From: Arthrobacter antibioticus
Lineage (GTDB): Bacteria > Actinomycetota > Actinomycetes > Actinomycetales > Micrococcaceae
Direction of reading: 5' to 3'
Length of the DNA: 64,000 bases
Assembly: GCF_030063205.1 (NCBI RefSeq)
Contig: NZ_JASISQ010000001.1
Span: 124,001-188,000 of the forward strand
Position numbers and translations under genes: made by a program. The stretch's first letter is position 1, and each line of letters begins with the position of its first letter. The notes under the pieces were generated by a model, which had not been told where the DNA came from, made no database searches, and saw only the letters and a list, made by a program, of their open reading frames with translations. This document shows positions 18,727-27,367 of the stretch, piece after piece.

Positions 18727-20469
18727 ATGGAAACCCGAATCTCCTCTACGATGAAGAGGATGCCTTTCATCGAGAAACTCAAGGACTGGGCTAGTAGTCG
18801 TGGCGGCGATTGCGCGCTGGTTGCAGGCGAACAACGTTATAGTTTTGCCCAGCTGCTCCAAGCTGCGCAAACTGTTCACAAGGACCCAGCTACTAACCCG
18901 GCAATGAACTTGATCCCGGACACTGTCCACGGACTGGTCCCGGGGATTTCCGTGAGCGCAGATAGTTCAACTGCTGGCCAGCTAGTGGTCATTGACGCTG
19001 CTTCCGGGGCAGACCTGGTGGTCGAATTTTGTGGTGCTGTCTTCCACTCCCTGACGGCAATGGTACTGGAAAACGGCTGGCCGCTTGCCCTGCGCCAAGA
19101 CTTGAAAGGTGCAGCAGAGGCCTGGCTAGAAGAACGGAACAATGACGTATCGCCGCCGTTCTTACTCGGTCTTTCTTCCGGGACCAGCGGTCTGCCCAAA
19201 GCGTTTGTTCGCAACGCCGACTCGTGGGAAACCTCCTTCGCAAATAGCACGGAGTACTTCGGGCTGGGAACTGAGACGGTGACACTAGCACCCGGGCCGC
19301 TGGCTGCCAGCATGAATCTCTATGCTCTGGGCGAGTCCATCTATGCAGGATCCACTTTCGTCATCCTGCCCAGCTTCAATGCCGATGCTGCTTTATTAGC
19401 AATAGCACGCAACAAAGTTAACCGTGTTGTGCTGGTGCCAACTATCCTTGACCTGCTAGCGGCCCGCGGTTTAGCAACAAAACAAAGCGGGGACGGAATT
19501 TCCTCCATTCTTTGCGCAGGTTCTGTGCTGTCTGCATCCACTGTGGCATTGGCTCATCAATGGGCACCCAATGCACAAATACAGCAGTATTATGGTGCCG
19601 CAGAACTGGGTTTCGTTGCCGCTTCCACACTAAAATTTGCGCCCACAAACTCGATCCTGGCACGGCCCCAGGATTTGAACTTGCCGTCCGCACCAGAGCT
19701 CCAAGGTAACTCTTCTCTCGTAGATGTCACTAAAGGTGCGGTGGTTAGGAAAGCAGGAGAGGACACCCCTGCCGGAGTTGGCACAGCATTTCCTAGAGTG
19801 GAGATCAGCATTCGGGATGAAGTTGGCAACCTCCTACCAGCGGGGCAGTCAGGCTATATTTTCGTCAAAAGTCCTTATGTTTGCTGTGGCTACGCATGGG
19901 GTGACGATGGGTTGGCCTTCGGTACTCTCAGAGCTGACAAGCACACAGTTTCCCCTGCTTCATTGTCCCCTGCTCCATTTTCCTCTGCCCCATTGGACAG
20001 TGGTGATGACGGGCAGTGGTGCACTGTCCGTGATCAAGGCCATCTTGATTCCCAAGGTGTCCTGCATGTAGCCGGCCGAGCCAGTGACATGATCATCGTG
20101 GCCGGCACGAATGTTTATCCGCACCATGTTGAGGAAGTCCTGGCGATGGCTGATAACTGTGCCGGTGTGCTCACAATTGTTGTCACAGGTATTGCCGATC
20201 CCGTCAGGGGTCAGCGCGTTGTTGCAGGAATTTACAGCTCTGCAAGCCGCCTGGATGGAGATCACAGCGCCACAGGCAGCACCACGGCAGGTGCGGTTTC
20301 CTTCATGGCGGCACTTCGCCACGTGGCATCAACATTAACAGCGCAGCAACGCCCAACCAGGTACTTTGAAATGTTGGAACTGCCGCTAACTAATAGCGGC
20401 AAAATTAGCAGGGCCATCCTCTCCCAGTGGATCAACGAAGGGGACACCCGTGCCCAGCGAATTACCTAG
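18727..20469 (+). CDS. AMP-forming acyl-CoA synthetase (YhfT-like)
   Basis: Adenylates a carboxylic acid and forms its CoA thioester. The 580-residue protein has the phosphate-binding loop GLSSGTSGLPKAF (residues 148-160), the adenine motif YYGAAELGF, the hinge region ASDMIIVAGTNVYPHHVEEVL and a C-terminal NSGKISR with the catalytic Lys. Starts at residues 9 or 12 (18751, 18760) are possible. It overlaps the thiolase gene by 20 bases and the biotin transporter operon converges from the other side. In Bacillus subtilis the ligase yhfT, thiolase yhfS and bioY-type yhfU form one locus, so a role in making or salvaging a pimelate-type biotin precursor is plausible but unproved. Confidence 0.88.
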   Translation: METRISSTMKRMPFIEKLKDWASSRGGDCALVAGEQRYSFAQLLQAAQTVHKDPATNPAMNLIPDTVHGLVPGISVSADSSTAGQLVVIDAASGADLVVEFCGAVFHSLTAMVLENGWPLALRQDLKGAAEAWLEERNNDVSPPFLLGLSSGTSGLPKAFVRNADSWETSFANSTEYFGLGTETVTLAPGPLAASMNLYALGESIYAGSTFVILPSFNADAALLAIARNKVNRVVLVPTILDLLAARGLATKQSGDGISSILCAGSVLSASTVALAHQWAPNAQIQQYYGAAELGFVAASTLKFAPTNSILARPQDLNLPSAPELQGNSSLVDVTKGAVVRKAGEDTPAGVGTAFPRVEISIRDEVGNLLPAGQSGYIFVKSPYVCCGYAWGDDGLAFGTLRADKHTVSPASLSPAPFSSAPLDSGDDGQWCTVRDQGHLDSQGVLHVAGRASDMIIVAGTNVYPHHVEEVLAMADNCAGVLTIVVTGIADPVRGQRVVAGIYSSASRLDGDHSATGSTTAGAVSFMAALRHVASTLTAQQRPTRYFEMLELPLTNSGKISRAILSQWINEGDTRAQRIT

Positions 20470-21688
20470 CTCCACCTCCGGAACTCCAACCACAACAAGC
20501 GATCCCGACACAACAGCCGTCATCATTGCGGGCAGACGGCTTCCCACAGCGAAAGCAGGGGGTGCCTATAAGAAATACCGGGCCCATGAACTTGCCTCTG
20601 TCGTCATTAGAGACCTGATTGCCCAATCCGGGATTCCAGTGTCGGAAATTAGTGATGTCATCCTGGGTAATGCTGTAGGTGGAGGTGGCAACGTTGCCCG
20701 GCTCGCCGCATTGACGGCTGGACTTCCGCACACTGTCACAGGACTTACTGTAGACAGGCAGTGTGGTTCGGGTTTGGAAGCCGTGGTGCTGGCCGCCAGA
20801 CTAGTTCAGGCCGGTGCGGGGGACCTCTATCTGGCAGGGGGAGTGGAGAGTATCAGCACCGCCCCTGCGCGGGCACACAGGCTGGCTGATGGCGGCCTTG
20901 AGTTTTTTGCGCGGGCACAGTTTGCGCCCGAGGACATTGGTGATCCAGATGCCGGTCAAGCGGCGGAGAATGTAGCCGCGCACTATGGCATTACACGCCA
21001 ACGCCAGGACGCCTACGCCTTAGAGAGCCATGACCGGGCGATCAAGGCGGCGCAGAAAGGGCACTTTGCAGATGAGCTTATCTCCTTCGCCGGACTCCTC
21101 GCCGATCAGGGGCCACGACCGAACCTTACGCCATCCCTGATGGCCCGCTTTCCCGCCGCTTTTGTACCCGGTGGAACCGTTACTGCAGGGAATTCATGCC
21201 CGTACAGTGATGGTGCGGCTTTGCTGCTTGTTACGTCTCTAACGCGAGCACGAGCAATTGCGAGTCAGCAAAGAATCACCGGAGAAAGTGCACGGGGATT
21301 GAAATTTATAGATAGTGCCGTGCTGGGCAATGAGCCTACCTTGCTCGGAGCTGGAGCCGCTTATTCCACCCGCAAGCTCATGTCCCGCACGGGCCTTAGC
21401 CGCAACGGGTTGGCTGCGGCCCTGGTCGAGTTCAATGAAGCTTTTGCCGCGCAAGTTCTGGCCGTTGCAGATCTTCTCGGAGTAGATCCCGGCATCTTTA
21501 ACCACGACGGCGGTGCCTTGGCCTTGGGGCATCCGTACGGGGCATCTGGGGCTGTCCTTGTGACGAGGCTGCTAGCCCGTGCCCGGCGCGGCGCCGATTT
21601 AGGCACAGATGCCCTCGCCATGATCAGCATGGCAGGTGGAATGGGTATTACAGCGCAATTCCAGTGGACTCAGATGCATGACTCGTAG
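20450..21688 (+). CDS. Thiolase-family protein lacking the second catalytic Cys (YhfS-like)
   Basis: 412-residue thiolase fold, starting at GTG 20450 with GAAGGGG upstream and overlapping the ligase gene by 20 bases. The nucleophile Cys105 (DRQCGSGLEA), NEAF at 329-332 and the His361 motif GHPYGASGA are all present. At the usual C-terminal CxGG site the sequence reads ISMAGGMG, with Met394 in place of the base Cys. A degradative or acetoacetyl-CoA thiolase would normally need that Cys, so the enzyme may run only one half reaction or act in decarboxylative or hydrolytic mode. Coupling to the ligase says both act on one substrate. Confidence 0.88.
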   Translation: MPSELPSSTSGTPTTTSDPDTTAVIIAGRRLPTAKAGGAYKKYRAHELASVVIRDLIAQSGIPVSEISDVILGNAVGGGGNVARLAALTAGLPHTVTGLTVDRQCGSGLEAVVLAARLVQAGAGDLYLAGGVESISTAPARAHRLADGGLEFFARAQFAPEDIGDPDAGQAAENVAAHYGITRQRQDAYALESHDRAIKAAQKGHFADELISFAGLLADQGPRPNLTPSLMARFPAAFVPGGTVTAGNSCPYSDGAALLLVTSLTRARAIASQQRITGESARGLKFIDSAVLGNEPTLLGAGAAYSTRKLMSRTGLSRNGLAAALVEFNEAFAAQVLAVADLLGVDPGIFNHDGGALALGHPYGASGAVLVTRLLARARRGADLGTDALAMISMAGGMGITAQFQWTQMHDS

Positions 21689-21842
21689 AACTAATAGAAC
21701 TTATAAGCTCAGTAGCCCCAGATAGACAGCTGCACATCGGTGCCGCCGGGGATCATGTTAGCCTCAGCACTTTTCTACCCACCATCGTCTCTGGAGTCTT
21801 CCAGGGACCTAAACTCTTCAGGGGCTCGGACTCTTGGTTGGG

Positions 21843-22487
21843 TTAGCTACTCTCAGGCTCACCGAGACCACGGGCGGCCAAGGCATCACCCGTGGCGCGG
21901 GCATAGCCCACTGTGGCAATGACCACCGGCAGTGAGCGGGCCAGTAGGTTTCTTTCAAGGCCTCGGGCGCGGGCTGCGTCACGGACATCGGCAAAGGCCC
22001 CTATGACAAAGGGGATGCTACGAAGCATCAGCGCCACTGTGAGAGAGAACCGTTCGGGGTCTGCACCAAACCGCTTTAACGGCATCACAAGCGCAGCCAA
22101 ACCATCCAGGAGCTCGTCAACGGGTGTTGAGGCCGTCAAAATGTTTGAAGCCAGCACTGTAGCGAGGATCGCGGCAATGACGCTCCAGGCGACCCATGGG
22201 CCGTGTTGCCACCACTGGTACCCCATGATCAGCACCAAAAAGATTAGCATCATTCGCACTGCTCGCCACATGCGCTGCCAGCTCAGACCGGCCAAAAAGT
22301 GCCCCACCACAACCACAACCAAGGTCAGGGTGGTTGTGCGAACGCCAACGCGCGTTGAAACTAACGGGGAGGCTAAACACAGAACGGCGATACTAAAAAG
22401 CAGGAGAGCTTTAATGCCCAGCGACAAGCGGTGAATCACCGAGGTTCCCGGGACATATCCGGCTACTAGAAAGGCCTGTCCGCGCAC
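21843..22487 (-). CDS. bioN: Energy-coupling factor transporter T component (BioN)
   Basis: 214-residue membrane protein with about five hydrophobic segments that couples the ATPase to the substrate-binding BioY. The two Ala-Arg-Gly signatures of ECF T proteins are present as DAARARGLE (about residues 172-180) and ALAARGLGE near the C-terminus. It starts with GTG at 22487, overlapping the bioM stop by one base (TAGTG). It is the last gene of bioY-bioM-bioN, on the minus strand, converging with the thiolase gene. Confidence 0.88.
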   Translation of the reverse strand: MRGQAFLVAGYVPGTSVIHRLSLGIKALLLFSIAVLCLASPLVSTRVGVRTTTLTLVVVVVGHFLAGLSWQRMWRAVRMMLIFLVLIMGYQWWQHGPWVAWSVIAAILATVLASNILTASTPVDELLDGLAALVMPLKRFGADPERFSLTVALMLRSIPFVIGAFADVRDAARARGLERNLLARSLPVVIATVGYARATGDALAARGLGEPESS

Positions 22488-23206
22488 TAGAGCGCCAACT
22501 CCCGGTACCGGGCGATCGCCTCTTGCGGATCGCCGTCGAACACTAAATCACCGTGGTCAATCACCAGAACACGGTGGAAGGTTGCGGCCAACGTGAGGTC
22601 GTGAGTAGACATGATCAACTGCTGAGGAAGTGTTTCAAGACGTTGCATGAGCATTCTCGTGTTGCGCAAATCAAGCAGGGTTGATGGCTCATCCAGCACC
22701 AATATCTCGGGAACAACGGCCAACACTGTGGCAAGGGCCGTCAGTTGACGTTCACCACCTGAAAGTTCATAGATGCTGCTTTCCGCCAAATGTTCAAGAC
22801 CGTAGTCCGCAAGGATGGCCAGGGCCTTGTTCTTGCGCTCCCGCTTACCCAGTTTCTGCCGGCGCAAAGACAGCTCTACGTCTTCTTGAGGTGTTGGCAT
22901 GACTAACTGGGACATGGGATCCGTAAAGACAAAGCCCACGCTGCGTCGCACCGCCGATGACTCAGTGATGGTATTGCGGCCATTGACAACGACCGTGCCG
23001 GTCGATGGGCGCACAAGCCCGTTCAGCATCCGCAATAAGGTCGATTTACCGGATCCGTTTGCGCCAATGACAGCAATTCGAGACTCGGTCAGCCGCAAGG
23101 TCAGAGGCGCCAGAATTCTTTTGGCGTCCTGGCGTCGAGGATCAATCGGGGGGATGCTGACACCGGCCTGTGTCAGGACAATGGTGTTTTGAGCAGAAGG
23201 GTTCAC
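22487..23206 (-). CDS. bioM: Energy-coupling factor transporter ATPase (BioM)
   Basis: ATP-binding subunit of the biotin ECF transporter. From GTG 23206 it has 239 residues, with Walker A GANGSGKST, signature LSGGERQL, Walker B ILVLDEPSTLLD and the H-loop STHDLTLA. The start overlaps the bioY stop as GTGA; the track-length open frame to 23443 runs through bioY and starts with unlikely sequence. Together with BioY and BioN it forms a dedicated (group I-like) biotin importer. Confidence 0.9.
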   Translation of the reverse strand: MNPSAQNTIVLTQAGVSIPPIDPRRQDAKRILAPLTLRLTESRIAVIGANGSGKSTLLRMLNGLVRPSTGTVVVNGRNTITESSAVRRSVGFVFTDPMSQLVMPTPQEDVELSLRRQKLGKRERKNKALAILADYGLEHLAESSIYELSGGERQLTALATVLAVVPEILVLDEPSTLLDLRNTRMLMQRLETLPQQLIMSTHDLTLAATFHRVLVIDHGDLVFDGDPQEAIARYRELAL

Positions 23207-23853
23207 TTGCTTCGACGGAGCAAAAGATCCGGGAACGCCCGGTGCAGGCTCAACGCAATGATCACGGCTAGAACATTCTTGAGAATGTCGCCCGGCAAAA
23301 AAACAACATCCGCGAGCATGGCCGTTGGCAGGCTCATGCCTTTGATGACAAATCCCACAATTCCACTGAGGTGAATAACTACTGTACCCGCCATGGCTGC
23401 AGCAAAAAGCGCAGCGGCTCGCCAGCGGCTGCGCACTGCCCACGTGGCCAGAAGGCCCACAGTTGCGGCACCGAAAATGAAGCCAATGATGTAACCAGCC
23501 GATGGGCTCGCCAACACTGCCGGGCCTGCCCGGAAACCGCTAAAAATTGGAAGCCCGATCAGCCCCAACAGCACGTACAGCCCTACGGCTGCAGTCCCTC
23601 GGGCAAAACCAAGAACAAGACCGCACAGCACTACCACCAGCGTCTGCAAGGTGATGGCTACGCCCGCTGGGCCAACATTGATGCCCGGTACTGCAATGGA
23701 CGCTGCCAAGAGAGCGGCAAAAACAGCGATCAGCGAGAGGTCCATAGCGCCCCATCGGACTCTCCGGGAGCGTAGCCCATCCTTATTGTTGGGCGCATCG
23801 GAGAGTGGAGTTGATGTACTCAATGTCTCATCCACAGGTCGTGAAAAACTCAT
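23203..23853 (-). CDS. bioY: Biotin transporter substrate-binding protein BioY
   Basis: 216-residue S component that binds biotin in the membrane. About 36 soluble residues precede six hydrophobic segments, with the BioY-type sequences GLVLGFARGTAAVGLYVLLGLIGLP (around residues 80-104), SPSAGYIIGF and FLPGDILKNVLA. It is the first gene of the biotin uptake operon and diverges from the ABC-F gene. A GAGTT-N5-AACTC palindrome lies 35 bases upstream and may be an operator. Confidence 0.93.
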   Translation of the reverse strand: MSFSRPVDETLSTSTPLSDAPNNKDGLRSRRVRWGAMDLSLIAVFAALLAASIAVPGINVGPAGVAITLQTLVVVLCGLVLGFARGTAAVGLYVLLGLIGLPIFSGFRAGPAVLASPSAGYIIGFIFGAATVGLLATWAVRSRWRAAALFAAAMAGTVVIHLSGIVGFVIKGMSLPTAMLADVVFLPGDILKNVLAVIIALSLHRAFPDLLLRRSK

Positions 23854-23887
23854 TATTGCTGCTTTCGGTAAAGTTTTGCCAAGGTAA

Positions 23888-23902
23888 GAGTTGGACGAAC
23901 TC
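23888..23902. promoter_or_regulatory. Palindrome upstream of bioY (possible operator)
   Basis: GAGTT-GGACG-AACTC is a perfect 5+5 inverted repeat in the 150-base region between the divergent bioY and ABC-F genes, 35 bases from the bioY start. Actinobacterial bioY genes are often controlled by BioQ or BirA-type repressors. This palindrome does not match the BioQ motif I remember closely, so the assignment is tentative. Confidence 0.3.
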
Positions 23903-24003
23903 AGATCCTCGTTAGACTAGGTAGGTTGTTCAACGCTGCTCTCATCCGGAACCGGAGAGATACGTTTCGCGGCACTTACCCACTTACGTGAAAGGTTACT
24001 ACG

Positions 24004-25602
24004 TTGATATCGGTCCAAGACCTTGAGTTACGTGCTGGAGCGCGCCTGCTCATGGACGAAGTATCCTTCCGCATCGACTCCGGTGACAAAATTGGTTTGG
24101 TGGGCCGTAATGGCGCCGGCAAAACCACCCTAACCCGTGTATTGGCCGGGGAAGGACTCCCTGCAGGTGGCAAGGTCACCCGTACCGGCGAGATCGGCTA
24201 CCTACCGCAGGATCCCCGCACCCCTGACATGGAGCAGCTTGCCAAGGACCGTATCCTCTCGGCCCGTGACCTTGATAAGGTCATCACCAAGTTGCGCAAG
24301 GCTGAAAGCGACATGGCCAGTGAGGACAACTCTGTTCGGGACAAGGCAATGCGCCGCTACGACAGGATTGAGGTGGAGTTCCTTGCTAACGGTGGTTACG
24401 CCGCCGAGGCGGAAGCAGCAGCCATCTCCTCCAACTTGGCACTGCCTGACCGCATCCTGAACCAGCCCCTGAAAACCCTTTCAGGTGGTCAGCGACGACG
24501 TGTGGAGTTGGCTCGGATTCTCTTTTCCGGGGCCAAAACAATGCTCTTGGACGAGCCGACAAACCACTTGGACGCCGATTCCATCGCGTGGCTGCGCGAC
24601 TTCCTCAAAAGCCACAATGGCGGTCTGATTGTGATTAGTCACGACACCGAACTCCTTGAAGCCACTGTCAATAAGGTTTACCACCTGGATGCCAACCGGG
24701 CCACGATTGACCAGTACAACTTGGGCTGGAAGAAATACTTGGCTCAGCGCGAAACTGATGAACGGGCACGACGCCGGGAGCGGGCCAACGCTGAGAAGAA
24801 GGCCGGAGTCCTCATGGACCAGGCAAACAAGATGCGTGCCAAGGCCACCAAGGCTGTTGCCGCGCAGAACATGGCCAAGCGCGCCGAAAGGTTGCTGGCC
24901 GGGCTCGAAGAAGTCCGCGCCCAGGACAAGGTTGCAGCGTTGCGCTTCCCCGATCCTGCTCCTTGTGGAAAGACTCCTCTGACCGCTGAGGGCCTCAGCA
25001 AGTCCTACGGCTCGCTGGAAATATTCACCGATGTCAGCCTTGCTATTGACCGCGGCTCCAAAGTCGTTATTCTGGGCCTAAACGGTGCGGGTAAAACAAC
25101 TTTGTTACGCATGCTTGCAGGTGTTTCCAAACCAGACACGGGTGAAGTGATTGCCGGCCACGGACTGAAAGTGGGCTACTACGCCCAGGAGCATGACACT
25201 CTTGATGTAACCCGCACCGTCTTGGAAAACATGCGTTCCTCAGCTGGTGATATGAACGACGCCGAAGTTCGCGGCATCCTCGGGTCCTTCCTTTTCTCCG
25301 GTGATGATGTGAACAAGCCTGCCGGGGTACTCTCCGGCGGTGAAAAAACCCGTTTGGCGTTGGCTACTATCGTTGCCTCAAGCGCCAACGTGTTGCTGCT
25401 TGATGAGCCCACTAACAACCTTGACCCTGCCAGCCGCGCAGAGATCTTGGGTGCACTGAAGAACTACACGGGCGCTGTTGTCCTTGTTAGCCACGATGAA
25501 GGCGCAGTGGCAGCACTGGATCCTGAACGCGTGGTCCTGTTACCTGACGGTGACGAGGACCTCTGGAGCCAGGACTACCTAGACCTGATCACACTGGCTT
25601 AG
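24004..25602 (+). CDS. ABC-F family ATPase (ribosome-associated)
   Basis: 532-residue soluble protein with two ABC domains and no membrane segment. Domain 1 has GRNGAGKTT, LSGGQRRRVE and MLLDEPTNHLD; domain 2 has GLNGAGKTT, LSGGEKTRLA and LLLDEPTNNLD. Between them is a charged, likely helical linker (residues 245-310, many Arg/Lys/Ala) as in translation factors of the EttA/Uup kind. The start is TTG at 24004, supported by GAAAGG 8 bases before it. It is likely to act on the ribosome E site; whether it gives antibiotic resistance cannot be told. Confidence 0.9.
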   Translation: MISVQDLELRAGARLLMDEVSFRIDSGDKIGLVGRNGAGKTTLTRVLAGEGLPAGGKVTRTGEIGYLPQDPRTPDMEQLAKDRILSARDLDKVITKLRKAESDMASEDNSVRDKAMRRYDRIEVEFLANGGYAAEAEAAAISSNLALPDRILNQPLKTLSGGQRRRVELARILFSGAKTMLLDEPTNHLDADSIAWLRDFLKSHNGGLIVISHDTELLEATVNKVYHLDANRATIDQYNLGWKKYLAQRETDERARRRERANAEKKAGVLMDQANKMRAKATKAVAAQNMAKRAERLLAGLEEVRAQDKVAALRFPDPAPCGKTPLTAEGLSKSYGSLEIFTDVSLAIDRGSKVVILGLNGAGKTTLLRMLAGVSKPDTGEVIAGHGLKVGYYAQEHDTLDVTRTVLENMRSSAGDMNDAEVRGILGSFLFSGDDVNKPAGVLSGGEKTRLALATIVASSANVLLLDEPTNNLDPASRAEILGALKNYTGAVVLVSHDEGAVAALDPERVVLLPDGDEDLWSQDYLDLITLA

Positions 25603-25621
25603 CACTAAGAATTTCTGCAAG

Positions 25622-25654
25622 AACTGCCGTTCGCTATCTTTAGCGGACGGCAGT
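25622..25654. terminator. Terminator hairpin shared with the 3' end of ybaK-like gene
   Basis: AACTGCCGT (25622-25630) pairs with ACGGCAGTT (25646-25654), extended inside by CGCTA/TAGCG after a mismatch. TTTCTTTT follows on the plus strand, ending the ABC-F transcript. The right arm also encodes the last residues and stop codon of the convergent minus-strand gene. Confidence 0.85.
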
Positions 25655-26152
25655 TTCTTTTGCACCAGTGGTGGCCAAGAGTTGGCCATAACTCATGGAG
25701 AGCATCGCTTGATGACTGCCAGCGCCCGCCCACAGCACTGGAAACTGGGCCAGATCGCAGTCAAGAAATGTGTAAATGGGGCGGGGGTGCCCCAGTGGAG
25801 CGACACCTCCCACCGGCTGCCCGGCGTGCTGGAGAACAAATTCCGGACTCGCTCGCTTGATTTTTCCTAGGCCGTGTACCCGGGCAACGAGTTTCACGTC
25901 TACTTTTGCCGCCCCGCTGGCAAGGATCAGCAGGGGAGCACCGTCGCATTCGAAAATCAGGCTGTTCGCAATGGCACCAACCGTGCAACCAAGCACAGCA
26001 GCTGCGGTGGCAGCCGTGGCAACCGATTCCGGCACAACTACCACTGTGTCCGCCAGCCCTGCACTAAGCAAAGCTGCCCGTACATTTTCAACAACCGGGT
26101 CTTCACCAGCATCTTCAGAAGGACAGGGCAGTGAAGTGTTCGACTCTTTCAT
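25640..26152 (-). CDS. YbaK/EbsC-family aminoacyl-tRNA deacylase-like protein
   Basis: 170-residue protein of the YbaK/ProX domain family, which hydrolyse mischarged aminoacyl-tRNAs. Family features are the TAAAAAVLGCTVGAIANSLIF stretch (residues about 48-68), the conserved Lys in AAKVDVKLVA, the segment TGQPVGGVAPLGHP-like (AGQPVGGVAPLGHP, about 109-122), and the C-terminal GSHQAMLSMS. Its stop codon lies in the loop of the ABC-F terminator. It stands alone, 63 bases from the SURF1 gene on the same strand. Confidence 0.9.
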   Translation of the reverse strand: MKESNTSLPCPSEDAGEDPVVENVRAALLSAGLADTVVVVPESVATAATAAAVLGCTVGAIANSLIFECDGAPLLILASGAAKVDVKLVARVHGLGKIKRASPEFVLQHAGQPVGGVAPLGHPRPIYTFLDCDLAQFPVLWAGAGSHQAMLSMSYGQLLATTGAKETAVR

Positions 26153-26215
26153 CCCTTTAGATTAGATGAGAAAAAACACAGCGGCCGAGCAAGTTTGCCG
26201 GGCTGGTGAGTCTGA

Positions 26216-27109
26216 CTAAAAACCCTGCGCATCCAAAAGTGCATCCTCTGCTTCCTCGGCGGTGGGTTTGGCTCCCGGACGGCGACGCTTGGGATGCTGG
26301 CGGGGATGGAATGCCGATCCTCTGCCGTAGACCTCTTCCACCGGGACGCCTGACGCCTGTGCCTCTTGTGCGTCAAAGTCATCATTGCGGCGTTGTGTTC
26401 TGGCAGCATAGCCAAATCCGACGAATGCCAGGATCCCAAAAGCGATCCACTGTAGTGCGTAACTGAGATGTGAGCCTTCATCGATAGAAGGGGAGGGGAA
26501 CGCTACGGGGCGGATGGCGGCCGCTGGTGCTTCACTGGCCAATTGTCCGTAAGCACCGTTTTTGATGGGGTAGCTCAGTTCCGCGGCGTAGTCATTGAGC
26601 TCAATGGTGGCCAGCTGACCCGGGGGTGCTCCACGGTCAAGCTTGGGCTCAGGCGGCTTCAGTCTTGCAACGACGCTGACAACACCGGGCTCCGGCTGCG
26701 GGATGGCATCTGGATGCCCTGCTTCCTTGTTGCCAATAGGCAGCCACCCACGGTCGATAATGACCGTGTCACCGTTTTCCAACGTCAACGGGACAAGCAC
26801 TTCATAACCAGCAGCGCCGTTGAGAGGGCGATTACGCACAATGCGTTCATCCGCCACCTGATAGGTGCCTTTCAAACGAACCTGGGTCCATTCTTTTGCA
26901 GGATCAAGAGCGTCAAAATCAGAAGCTACGTCCGCATAGTCATAAATCGTGCCAGCGTAGTTCTCCTGAATTTTACTGATGTTCTCAACCACGGCATTGC
27001 GGCGGTTGATTTGCCAGTTTCCCAAGGCCACGCAGGCGATGGCAAACACAAGTGCCATGGCAAAATAGCCCATCCACCTGCTGGAGAACAGAAATTTATA
27101 AGTCTTCAT
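26216..27109 (-). CDS. SURF1 family cytochrome oxidase biogenesis protein
   Basis: 297-residue SURF1 protein, which helps insert heme A into cytochrome c oxidase subunit I. The N-terminal membrane segment (residues 12-32) is followed by GNWQINRR (30-37), the extracytoplasmic domain with RNRPLNGAAGYEVLVPL and IDRGWLP, a second membrane segment (near 215-235), and a basic C-terminal tail of about 60 residues. It fits with ctaA/ctaB in the same window. It follows the 84-residue gene by 3 bases, so they are cotranscribed. Confidence 0.93.
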   Translation of the reverse strand: MKTYKFLFSSRWMGYFAMALVFAIACVALGNWQINRRNAVVENISKIQENYAGTIYDYADVASDFDALDPAKEWTQVRLKGTYQVADERIVRNRPLNGAAGYEVLVPLTLENGDTVIIDRGWLPIGNKEAGHPDAIPQPEPGVVSVVARLKPPEPKLDRGAPPGQLATIELNDYAAELSYPIKNGAYGQLASEAPAAAIRPVAFPSPSIDEGSHLSYALQWIAFGILAFVGFGYAARTQRRNDDFDAQEAQASGVPVEEVYGRGSAFHPRQHPKRRRPGAKPTAEEAEDALLDAQGF

Positions 27110-27112
27110 GAA

Positions 27113-27367
27113 CTAGACAGAATCCTTAGGGCTCAAGGGCTGAGTTTCCTTCCATAAGGAACGGCTTTGCAGGTAGTCTTCCAACCACGCTGCGTGATCG
27201 GAGCAAGCCAACCAGATCTTGCGCCGCTCAGCTGTGTGAATCTTAGGATTGTTCCAGAGCAGCGCGGTAGTGGCATTCTCACGACAGCCTCTCCGTGAGC
27301 AGATGGGAGTCTGGGGTTGCTCCGTCACCGGCTTTCCATCCTCGGGCAACATATCGAAGATGTTCAT
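27113..27367 (-). CDS. Small conserved actinobacterial protein, putative zinc-binding
   Basis: 84-residue soluble protein with Cys23 and Cys28 (ICSRRGC) and a later LACSDHAAWLEDYL, giving a possible C-x4-C...C-x2-H metal site. I recognise it as a type often found beside DUF3099 and SURF1 genes in actinobacteria, but I know of no function. Its start overlaps the DUF3099 stop as ATGA and it ends 3 bases before the SURF1 start, a tightly packed operon. A role in oxidase assembly would be a guess from position. Confidence 0.8.
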   Translation of the reverse strand: MNIFDMLPEDGKPVTEQPQTPICSRRGCRENATTALLWNNPKIHTAERRKIWLACSDHAAWLEDYLQSRSLWKETQPLSPKDSV

